This document shows, one piece after another, positions 39,801-50,700 of a stretch of DNA of 64,000 bases (the first letter of the stretch is position 1; every line of letters begins with the position of its first letter). The notes under the pieces are model-generated. The model was not told the DNA's origin and made no database searches. It saw nothing but the letters and a program-made list of their open reading frames with translations. This DNA comes from Fratercula arctica. Its lineage: Eukaryota; Chordata; Aves; Charadriiformes; Alcidae. Both the position numbers and the translations under genes were made by a program. The stretch covers positions 50,201,207 through 50,265,206 of the forward strand of contig CANTUZ010000006.1 in assembly GCA_947846985.1 (NCBI GenBank), written 5' to 3'.

Positions 39801-42800
39801 GAAAACAACTTCTGCTATTTGTTAATTGCTCTTTAGCCAGTATTTATTACACATGCTGCACAAATGGAGTATTAGAGCAACTGACCATGAGATAAAAAAG
39901 AAGACAGAGGTTTCACTAAGAATAGAAGAACTCCAACTGGTTTAGATCTTCAAAATACTTTAAAGACTTCTTTGAACACCTTTGGAAAGTTCATACACAT
40001 GACATGACGATTTAGAAAGATGAGAATTGCTGGAAGAAGAACTTTACAATGAAAACATAACTACTGGCCTACTACGGATGAGAGACTTCATAATTGAGAG
40101 TAGCTGCATGCTTAAAGTTAAGCATCTCCTTGTAGCGCTTGCAGACTTGAGATCAAATATTCTTACTGTATTTTGCTATAGACTGGAAGTATAATTTTGG
40201 TTTGTAAGTAATAATCTACTCTGCTGACCGGAAAGTTGCCATTGCTGACTGTAAGTTGCAATGACTTACTCCAAAACTCCGAAACCAGGCTGACTCTCCC
40301 TTGCTATAAGGCAGTAGATACTATCAGTCTGTGGAGTGTGAGAAGCTGAAAAATTCATTAAAAAAACCCCACACAAACCTGTCTGCTTGGTATGCCTTTT
40401 GCTGAGTGCCTCGTATGATAGGAATTTGCTCTGTAGGCAGTATTTCTAGACCTGATGCAAGCTGTACAGGTGGGTGTACACATATTGTCTGTGTCACGAT
40501 TATCACTAAGTTGCCTGACTGGTGTTCCTGTCAAATCAACAAACCTTCATTCGCAACAGCCTGGTTTTTCATATGTAGGTAAAAAAATGTCAATGCCAAT
40601 GTTTCCTTCAGTAATGTTTTCAGTCTCACCTGAAACCTTCAAACACTTGTCACTACTCTGCAGGCACAAAACGCTGCACTAAGTGCACAAGCTGCTCCTT
40701 ACAGCACACAAAGGCTCAGCAGTGCCACTGCCTGCGGTTTGACAGAAATCGCCACAAGTCAGAGGGGGTTCTCAGCTGACATTTCTTAACTATTATTTCT
40801 GTTGTATTCCAACAGGGTCTAATTGTTGATTCAGAGCCCGGGCAGTTTCCACAGTCCATCTTTGCGTATTTATTGCATGCGACTGACTAATCTTTGTCTA
40901 CACATTTCCAGAAATCTGAGAAGTGCAAAGGTCCATGACGTATCTCCAGGTGAGTCCACATGTCACTGAAATGCACTCAGTCTCACAGACCACGCCAAAG
41001 TTGGACTTAATGATGCAACTGTTAAAAAGAGAAATGCCTGAATGGGCATGATGTTGCTTTCGTACCTCCTCCATCATGTTTGGTCGTTATGCCTGCAGAG
41101 CTAATGTCTTCCTCAAAGTAGAGCTACTAACTGGCTACCAATTATTTTGTGCTTAACTTCCCTTCGTCACTCTTGAACTAAAATAATATCTTGGATATCA
41201 TGCCATCTTTTCACAATCCCTTTGCTGCTTCATAAACTAACAAAGTCTAGGCAGCAGGACTGCTTTTTGCAGAATTTGCCAAAATTCTGACAACACAGCT
41301 GGAAACATAGCTCTTCATGTTAATTCTCATTAGTACTATTAGTTTCATCTTTCTTTGCCCAAAGAACATATTTAATTGAACATTTCACTCCCATTTGCAA
41401 TAGGCTAAAATTTATCTCGAATTTGCTCAAACTTTGCAGAAAATAGTACTTTGACAAATATGATCTTGGAGGATCTAATCTTTTTGTCTGTGGTAAAATG
41501 TGACTCAACACAAAATCCCTTCTTCCATGCGATTTTCTTGTAAGCTTTACCACTGATACTGGATCCTTGGGATCGTCTGAAAAGCAGCTTGACCTTGTTG
41601 CATTCAAACTGTGCTTACTGGAGTTTGATGAAAATCTGCTTAGTATTTCACATATCCACTTTGAAATTCTACCATCCCCATCAGTTTTTGGGTTGTTCGG
41701 GGGCCCTGTCGCTGTGAGTTTGACCCTGGGTTCAAAGCCAGCTTGGTGTCAATTCATAAGCTTTGTATTGTGGGAGTTACAGTTTGCACGATGGATTTTG
41801 GGAGCTGTCTTTTACCATGCATTGACCCAAACTGTCAGAAAATTTACATCAATCTCATTCAGACATCTCTGGTTTCAGAGTATCTGGAATGTTCCTCTTC
41901 GAGCATGGCGAAGTGTTGACTTGTATCACTTTCTCCTGTAGAATTAGGACACTTCCTGCCCACCCTCTTTATTTAGCATATGGTATGAAGCACTATTCAT
42001 CCAGGCAGTTCCTAAATCAACAGAACACAGGATTAATGACATCGTAGCATATGGAGGATTCCCCCTCCTCAAGCCTTGGGTCTCTCGAGCTGTATATACA
42101 GCCCTGGGTCTATTCCATACTGGTCCATCTAGCATTATCCCTGCCAGAACTGTGATGGCTGCTATATCCTTTTATCAAAAATTTTTCCTATTGGTAACTG
42201 AATTAAAAGAAGCCAAAATTGAAAAGACAAAAAAAAAAAATTCCACCACTGAAAACACGCAGAGATATTTTTAAGAGCACAGTGGATATCCAGGCAGTAT
42301 CCCATGAGAGAAAAGGACAGCAAAGGCTTGTGTGTGCCCGGAGTACGGTGGAGCAACGCACAACGTGCCATTGCCTTGCTTTGCTTCTGTGTTCTTTACT
42401 ATAACCTGAAAAACAGGAAAGAAAATTACACGTTCATGCTCACTTATCCTGCTCCGGCAGAGCTATTTCTGAAGATGGAATTATTTCGAGTATTATAGTT
42501 GGTTTGATTAAGATAACTTCAGGATTTGTTGGGCCCAGTTAAGGAAAGGATCACTATAAATATGAAGTTAACTCTCCTGTTCAGGGGCAACTAATCTACG
42601 TTCTGTATGTTACCATGATATAAGTTACTGAATTCCCTAAAATGCAATTGATTTCTATTCATAGAAGAAAATGTCTGTAAGAACAGTCCATAATTATACG
42701 TGGCTCAGCTTTCACCAGGATTTTTTACTGGTTTGTTAAGTCCAGAAGCCACAACACATTTGAAGTATTTATTCATAAATGCCTTACTTCTTGTACAATG

Positions 42801-43839
42801 CATGTGTGTGTATCTGCATATTAGACTGGAGAAATGCTTACACAAGCAGTTTGTGCCTCCAGAAACTTTTTTTATTGCTAGCTCTTTGTATTTGCTAAGC
42901 AACACAAATTAACTCTTCCTCAAAATACCATTCCCTCAAATAAAACTGCCATTATTTGCAATTGTGCAGCACAGTTCAGGACGTGGCACTTGCAGTGTGA
43001 CTCATCTGGGAAAGGCTCCCTTTCTGCACTGGATCTTTGCAGGTGCATTAACCTTTCCATGTCAATCTGTCTCTTATCAGTCTTAATGTCTAGAAATTTC
43101 CATCTAGCCTTCGTGGGTTTTTTCCACCTTGGTAACCAGAAATCTAAAGACACCTAGCCTTAAATAGATCGCGAAGACTTTAAATCAGAATCTTGACAGC
43201 TGTTCAGTACTCAATAAGCTTTATGTCATCTTTATCTTTTGTTAAATTAAAACAGGGGGACATGAAATGAGAATAAAATATAAACTTGCCCTTCTAGTGT
43301 CTTCCCCAAGTCTGCTGTCCCAGTGATATCCCTGCTGGCTTTGAACTGAGCTTCTGAGACCAGCGTCTTTGATGTGATCCTTGCCCTCTCAGTCATGCTG
43401 CTTCCTAAAGGAGTTTGTCACTGATCTGCTGACAGCCAGATTGCTATTTTTTCTTCAACATTGTACTGAGGGTAGAAGTGACATTATGCCGTTTGCAGTG
43501 GGTTTTCTTCCCCCCTGCCCTTTTAAAATTAATTATTAAATGTGATGCCAGGGACAAATTATTCTCAGGGATTGAAGAACTGGGATCTTTCTAATAGATT
43601 TCGATTAATTCCAGCTGGTTTTAAGCACCTTTCTCCATTAGCCAGAAGAGGTGATTAGCATGAAGAGCCTCCTGAGCTAAGTGTCTTTTTAGCATCTAAA
43701 GTTAGTGCTGGTGAACTGAACCACCAAATCCTGCATTAGGCCGATTTTAATGGCTCAACTGTCATCTCAGTCCATTATCTTTTCCTGAGATAATTGCCCG
43801 TTTTTTCCTTTTGTTTCAATACAGCTGTTCTGACAAACA
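33846..43839. other. Intergenic upstream of TTC14, no gene seen
   Basis: This is mostly AT-rich unique sequence with no supported exon chain or RNA gene. Overlapping frames around 34158-34599 and 35500-36102 are opened by locally GC-rich, stop-poor sequence, with no splice pattern. The 39480-39900 stretch is very dense in TTAATT/TAATTAG homeodomain words and a SOX-type GACAATGG, and is a candidate regulatory element. Confidence 0.5.
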
Positions 43840-43900
43840 AAGCCAGGACGTCTCCCACCCGCACGCCGCTTCGTTCCGTCCGTGTGAGCTCCGGCGGGGA

Positions 43901-44030
43901 GGCCTGTCCCAGGGGCCACGGAGGGGCCTGTCCAAGGGGCCGTGGAAGGGCCTGTCTGAGGGGACGTGGAGGGGACATGGAAGGTCTTGTCCGAGGGGCC
44001 GTGGAGGGGGCCTGTCCCTGGGAGCAGGGT
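43901..44030. repeat. 24-bp GC-rich minisatellite in the TTC14 promoter
   Basis: There are about five imperfect copies of a 24-bp unit of the form GGCCTGTCCnAGGGGCCGTGG plus AGG/AAG. Copies start at about 43901, 43925, 43949, 43983 (after a 10-bp partial repeat) and 44008. The array lies about 550-670 bp upstream of the TTC14 start codon. It opens stop-free frames on both strands (43775-44123) that should not be taken as genes. Confidence 0.85.
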
Positions 44031-44569
44031 GGCCCCTGGCCCCGCTGCCGCCCCACCCGGCCGTGCCGCCCCTCAGCCCCCTTCACCCGCTCCTTTCTTC
44101 CCTATATTAGCATCAACATTTAAGAACTGAGGGAGAACTAACAGAGAACCGCTGGAGTGACTCGTTTCCTCAGGCCTGGAGAAGCTCTGACACAAGCACG
44201 CTTCAGCCAACGCCCGGACAGCCGCGTCCGGCGGTGAGTGCGCGGGTCTCTTTATTTCCCTGTCTCAACCCCGCCGCGGGCAGCGCCCTCTCCCGACGCG
44301 GCCGCCGGGGGACCGGCCGGCGAGAAGCTCCGCAGCTGCCCGGTAGCCGCGGAATTTTTACCTTTTCGTACTTATCTTTGATTATTCTCTGAGGGAGGGG
44401 CCCGGAGACCCGCCCCGCCGCCGCCCCCCAGAGCCAGCCCGCGGCCCTCCAGCTCCCCAGGGGTCGCTGCGCCCCCGGCCCCGCCCCGCTCTTGGCACCG
44501 CCCCTTCCGCGCGGCGCAGGCGGCCGGCCGGGGGGCGGTTCCGGTTCCGGTTGAGGCGGCGGCGGCGGG

Positions 44570-44733
44570 ATGGACCGGGAGCTGCTGCGCCAGGCGTTGA
44601 GCTACCACGGCCCTGAGCTGCTCTCGCTGCTCCGCGCCGAGCAGCACGACAACCCCGACTTCCGCGGGCTGCTGCCGCCGCCGGGGGCTGCCTTGGAGCC
44701 GCCCCGCGGGGCCCCGCATCCGCCGGCCGACTG
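44570..44733 (+). CDS. TTC14: TTC14 coding exon 1
   Basis: Begins at ATG in GGCGGGATGG and encodes residues 1-54 plus two bases. The donor is CTG|GTGAGA. The following intron is only 73 bp and GC-rich. Confidence 0.95.
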
Positions 44734-47700
44734 GTGAGAGTGGCGGGGAGCGAGCGGGCCGTGAGGGGGCCGCGGGGTGTTTCTTACCGGGTTCTCCTTC
44801 CCCTAGGAGAGAGGAGACGAGCCTTAACACCGAGATAAAGCGCTTCATTGCCAAAAAGGCTGATCTCCTCTTCGCCCACTCGTGGAAACCCAACGGGCCT
44901 CCCTCCGACACCATCGAAGAGAATGAAGGTGAGCCGGCTCACGGGGAGGCACGAAAAAAATCAGACTTTTACGTGTTTTTCTATCGTAAAGCATTTTGTG
45001 TGTTCAGGCTGTAGCTTGGTCGCTTTGTCAGTGTGACTTTCTCCTGTGTTGCAGAGTATTATGCTGTTATGCCTCCCCTGGAGCGGTTCATGGACGTTCC
45101 CAGGGAAGACAGGAGAGAATTTTTTTTCCGAGACATCGAACGCGGTGATATCGTGATTGGCAGGATTACTTCTATTCGCGAATTTGGCTTTTTCATGGTG
45201 TTGATTTGCCTGGGAAGTGGTATCGTACGGGAGATTTCGGATTTAGAAATCACTGTAAGATATAACTTTGATCGATGTTTTATTCTTGACAAGCAGTAAC
45301 TTTTTAACGTATTAGTTACATGTTGGAAGGGTCTGTGTAAAGGTGAAATTGAACTTTGGAGTGGTGGGTGGTGGCTGAGCTTGTGGGCAGTTTATGATGC
45401 TTTGCTGAGTCAGCAAATGCTTTTTTTTATGATCCGTACTCAATATTTATTACTTCTGGGCTGAAAAGTTCATTACTTATGGATGCATAAATTTTTGTTT
45501 GAACCAAGCCGTGCTTTTGACTGTTAGACTCTGGTGGGCATTAAGATTAAACTAATCTTATGGCATAATCTTTGGCAAGGGATGGGTAGGAAAACTTTTG
45601 GTTTTATTTACAATATTCCTAGTTCTATTGCAGGCTCTTTGTCCTTTGCGAGATGTGCCTCCTCAAAGCAACCATGGAGATCCTTTATCTTATTACCAAA
45701 ACGGAGACCTTATTCGAGGTAAGTAGCTGCAAAAGTTCTCAGGAATCTGTTTCAGTCTTGAGACGTTTCTTTAATTTTATCTTAACTTTTATTGTTTCTG
45801 TAGCTGCAGTCAAGGATGTTGATCGTTACCATGAGAAGCTCACGGTGTCACTTTACAGCTCGGCTCTTCCACCCAATCTTTCCAGTACAAAACTAGGCGT
45901 AATTACTTCTGATGACTTCCCGTTACATTATAAGTAAGATTTTGCTATTTAGCTGTACTCACTAGGTGTATTCAGTGTGTCTGAAGAGAATCTTTGACAG
46001 ACTGTTCTTTGAACTTGTTGATGGTGTTTCTAATGTAATTGGATAATTATATACTTTTTGCTGTTCATCTGTTTAACTTGCTTGTTTCTGAATATGTCAG
46101 GTGTGCTTGATTTTTTAGCATCTTTCCCAAAATGTAAGGAAAGCAGAGTGAGGTATCTCTATCTCTGCAGTTCTTGTATTGGTTTTGTATGTCCTGGAGA
46201 TGCCTGGATTGGTGCCAAAATAGGTTTCAGAAGCTCGCTGAGGCTAAAGGATATGAGGGTTGCTAAATAGTAGGAAAATACGTGCTTGTAAAAGAGAACA
46301 GCTTGTGAGCAGTAACAAATACCAATATAGGCATTTTTGTTCTGAATGTAAGCACCATAAAAGTGTCTGTGGGGTGGTGTCTGTGTACATTGGTGCTTTT
46401 TTTTAGGCGAAGCATGGAAGTTGCTAATACAGCGGAGACATTCGAAGAGGTTTTGCATCGTTCCCCAGGATTCGCTAATCCATCGTTAGTTGAATACTTA
46501 GCAGAAAAACTAGGACTAAGTGAATCAAATCCACCGTCTTTGATGAGAAGTCTTCAAATGTAAGTGATTTTTACATTGTTACTATCCTGTAGCTTTATGG
46601 AGATTATTCTAATCCACTGAAATAGAGTTGTGAGTGGAAGTCCTAGACCACTTAAACCTTTTTTATTTTGATTTGCATGACTGCAGCTTCTGTGTCCTTA
46701 AATATTTAAAAGCAAACTCCCCTAGAGTAAGACGCTTACATTTGAAATTCTGTTGCTCTGAATAAGCAAGACTCATTATAATGTAAAATGTTTGATACCA
46801 AATAATTTAGGAATTTATTGCTTAAGTCTTTTCAACACCTTTGGGTTGAAGTGCAGGATGTTTAAGTTTTAATGTGTTCTGTCAGGTATTTATTCACAAT
46901 GTTTATTTTAGTAATAGATCTGACCTCTTTAGTAAAATATGCTCAAACTTACACAGTGGTTGATATTGTGAGCCCTTTATAATAGTTCTCAAAGCGGGTG
47001 TGAATACGGTATATTTCTGTTAAATGCACTGCAGCAGTACTAGTTCCATTCAGCACTTTTAGAATGGATTGGGATGAACTGGTTTCAGAAATATGAAAGG
47101 TTCCTGAGGCAGGGAGAGCAGTTAAGGCATTGTATAATTTCAGCTTATTTCAACTGCATTACGTGTTTTAAGTTTAACTTTGTAGACTTGGATGGCCAAC
47201 GTGATATTTTTGTTTGTTTCTTCCTTAAAGGAAAAATTTTAATGAAGAAGATTTTGCTCCTGCGTTGAGGAAAAAGCAATCAGCATCTTGGGCCTTGACA
47301 TGGTATGCAATGCTTTATTCTTGTCAGAGCTTATTGTTAGGTCAGATTAGGTTACAGGTTATGTTTCTTAAAACAAAACACACATTGAACCAGTTTTTCC
47401 GGTGCACATGTAGTGATGTAACCAGGAAGATCTTCCTGAAAGTAACCCTAACTGCCAAGTGGGTACATGATAAAGTCTTGAGATTCAGTTCCAAAATACG
47501 TGTCAGGTTTAAGGCAGAACTTCTTAGAATATTTACAACACGCTGGCCTGTTGATGAGATGAGCCCAAGATTTGTGACAATACCAAGTACGCAATTTTTC
47601 ATTTTATAATTGGGTGTTGAATGACCTAATACTGCTCGTCATGCCATTTAAGCCTCAAACTGTAGATTCAGCAAGTGCTCCTGCTGTCTTTGAAAAGTTC

Positions 47701-50700
47701 AGTGTATTTCCCTGGCTGCATTTGGAACGGCTGCTCTGGAGGTGCTACTGCTTTCATGATGTGCAGTGTCTCTGGGCATCCTACAGGGTGGAGGAGGCAG
47801 AAGTAAGAGAGACTTTTCTCCTAAAATGTAAAATTTTTTTGTGGAAAAACTTCTTTTGGATCTACCAGCTCAGAAAAAAAAAATAAAATTGAGTGAAGCC
47901 TCAGAATTTCTGGTATCCGTGCTAACAAAGCAGTGGTTTTCTTAAAACAATAGTATTTTGCAACTTGATTAATTGCAGAAGAAGTTGCTAATAGTGTTAA
48001 ACTAAATATAAATTTTAATTCTTAAAAAAAGTCTGTAGTGAAAAGTTCTGAATTTCAGCTTTTATCAGTTCTCTTCCAATAAGACAATCTCTTGGCAAAT
48101 ACAGAGCAAAGGTTCAGGTAATATGAAATAAAAAACCTCAAAATATTCCAGTTTGAGATGAACTGGTTTCAGTGTGTACCATGTACCCATCTCATCTCGT
48201 GTCGTTGGTCTAATGGTGATTTTTAGCTTTGGTTGTGATTAAGCCTGTTTCAGTTTAATGGTCGTTGGTCACGCGTAAGTGCAGAAAAGTGCTGAAGTAT
48301 TCATTCTGTAATTGAAAAACAGTGTAATGTAGCAGCACCATTTACAGAAATGCTCTTCAGTGCCTTAAGGTTTTGGATTAAAGACAATATATCGTTGTGG
48401 TATTATGTCAACATTGCATTAATTTGAAATGCCAGTGTTAAGTACATGATAACGAGGTCAAATTTTATTACCTGTCGCTTGTTTGGAACCATAATTTGTG
48501 AGTAATTGACAGTATAGAATCTGTGTAGGCTAACTGTACATCATATTTTCTAAATATTTTTCTCCAGTGTGAAGGCTGGGGTTGATTATTTCAAGGTTGG
48601 GCGCCACGTGGAAGCCATGAACGAGTACAACAAGGCTTTGGAAATTGATCCACAAAATGTTGAAGCTTTGGTAGCACGTGGAGCTTTGTAAGTCTGCTTC
48701 TTTCGTTGGTTTTTCTACTTTGTGAAAGACAAACATCACTAAAACCTGTGCAACTTTTCTGTCATTCCAGGTATGCGACAAAAGGAAGCCTGAACAAAGC
48801 CATAGGGGATTTTGAAATTGCTTTAGAAAACTGCCCTACCCATAGGAATGCAAGAAAATACCTCTGTCAGACACTGGTGGAAAGAGGCGGGCAGTAAGTG
48901 CTGGGGTTGTGGTTTTGTTTGATGTTAACAATTTTTCTCATAATATTTTTTAAATACTATTCTAATTAGGACACAGAATGGCATCTTTCTTTCCTGGCTA
49001 TGTGTGTTTTGGTTTTTTGTTGGGTTTTTTTTTGTTGTTGTTGTTTTTTAAAAAAAGTCTTTGTTTGAAATAGACCTGCTTGTGCCATTGGTTTACGCTT
49101 TGTCCCCTGTCCCAGTTAAAATCCTGGCAAAATATTTGAAGTTTAATCCTCAGTATCCTTTCACTGGCAGGTTACCAGGCCTGCATAAAGTCTTGTGAAA
49201 TGTTTTGGAAGTATTTCGATAGGTTTGTTGGTTGGTTTTTTTTTTCCCCTGTGTTAAGAAGAGAGAGACGGTATTTTTGAAACTGAAATTGCAATTTCAA
49301 AGAATAGTATTACTGATGATGACTAGGAGGTACGGTGTCAGAAACACCGTTTTATTTCTTTACTGGGGTGGGCTAAGATGACAGAGTCTTGGACGGATGC
49401 AGTGGTGGCGTCAGAGCGCACAGAAGAAAGGTAGTTCTAAAAATAAGAAAAAACTGTTAAAATCTGTGGCTTAATTGTATATGAATTATCACTTGAATTT
49501 TAGGTTGGAAGAGGAAGACAAACTACTAAATGCTGAGAATTACTACAAAAAAGCCTTAAGTTTGGATGAGACTTTTCAGGAAGCAGAAGAGGCCTTAACG
49601 AAGCTCCGTAAGCACATGCAGGTGATTCTTTACTTTCTCTTCATATAGTGCTCCCAATGACAATAAATGAACATGAAAAATCATATTAAGTTTTTTGAAG
49701 AAGGAGAGTTTAAGTTGATGGTTTGTCTTATTCTCTGCTTCCCTCCTCCGCAATAAATATTTTATAGTGAGCATTATGGCTGTACCTACCAGAAGAAAGG
49801 CACCTCTTGATGACTCCAGTATTTTGAACACTATAGTAAAGAAACGCTAAATATGGGAGACAGGGGAAGAGCAAAGCCTGTTAACCCTCTCAGCTAAAGC
49901 AAGGATAAGAATATTCCATCACACCAGCATGATTAGTAATGTTAAACTAAAACATTCTGTGAATACAAACACACAAAGTGTAAAACACTTCGGCAAGCCA
50001 AGTAAACACTGCACAGCATCCTACCGGCCAGATCCTTGTCATTTGGAGGAATTATGAAACAATAGAGTAACACCAGCCAAAGCTGACTCGCAGGAAGATC
50101 CTGTGAGAGGGGAGATTAAGAGGTGGTTTAAAGGAAAGCAGCAGGAGGTGGAGGGCGGGCAGGCAGTTTGGAGTACCTTAGCTTTCTTCTGCTTTTTTCC
50201 TCTCTCTTCTCTTGCATGCAGCATGTTTCGCAGGTGAGCCCTGGTGGGTCTCTGTGCTAACCTGAGTTGTCTTTTTTTCTTTTATTTACCTCCTTTGCTT
50301 GTTTTGTCTTCCAGAGAGGATCAAAGAGTAAAATAGAGCACTGGGGAACGGGCTTGTTTTGTTCTGCCCTTCTTCATGTAAGGGAGTACAGAGCCTGGGG
50401 TAGATGGCCTTAATCGACACTTCTGCAGTTGGTGGAGCCATAATGCTGACAGGCTGTGTTGAAAGAAGGGGGAAAAGGAGATATGACAATCTTTTTCATA
50501 AAGCTGAACTACATCATAGACAGTTGTATGGCATTTGAGCACTAGTCACTTTTGACTGCTGTAGAGAAAGGCACCAGTCTCAGTTAAAATGATGAAGAAT
50601 ATTCTCAGCAAGTGGCAGACAAATTTTACTCTCCTTCAGCATTTGCTTGGTATAATGGGTCACTGATGCAGCAGATGAAAACCGTGATGCTAGCTATTGT

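Larger units (their letters stand above)
43840..44800. promoter_or_regulatory. CpG-island promoter of TTC14
   Basis: GC content and CpG density rise abruptly from about 43840 and fall away after exon 1, as in a housekeeping-type vertebrate promoter. Just upstream of the start codon (44541-44552) is a tandem GGTTCCGGTTCCGGTT, which on the minus strand gives two ACCGGAA ETS-family core sites. Several GC boxes (for example CCCCGCCCCG near 44475) are nearby. The start sits in a good Kozak context (GGCGGGATGG). No TATA box is evident, so initiation is probably dispersed. The exact start site cannot be read from sequence. Confidence 0.8.

Noticed and set aside
43775..44123. Overlapping about 100-codon frames on both strands upstream of TTC14
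   Set aside because: They are produced by the 24-bp GC-rich minisatellite, whose length (a multiple of three) keeps frames open. They encode only periodic Gly/Pro/Arg sequence.
44372..44914. 180-codon minus-strand open frame across the TTC14 promoter and exons 1-2
   Set aside because: It is antisense to verified TTC14 exons in a CpG island where stop codons are rare. It has Pro/Ala/Arg/Gly-rich composition and no domain.
49310..49440. Box C-like TGATGATGA in TTC14 intron 9
   Set aside because: No CTGA box at a suitable distance and no closing stem.
50589..50680. Possible intronic box C/D snoRNA (ATGATGA ... CTGA) in TTC14 intron 10
   Set aside because: There is no terminal stem around the boxes and no internal C'/D' pair, and such short motifs occur often by chance.
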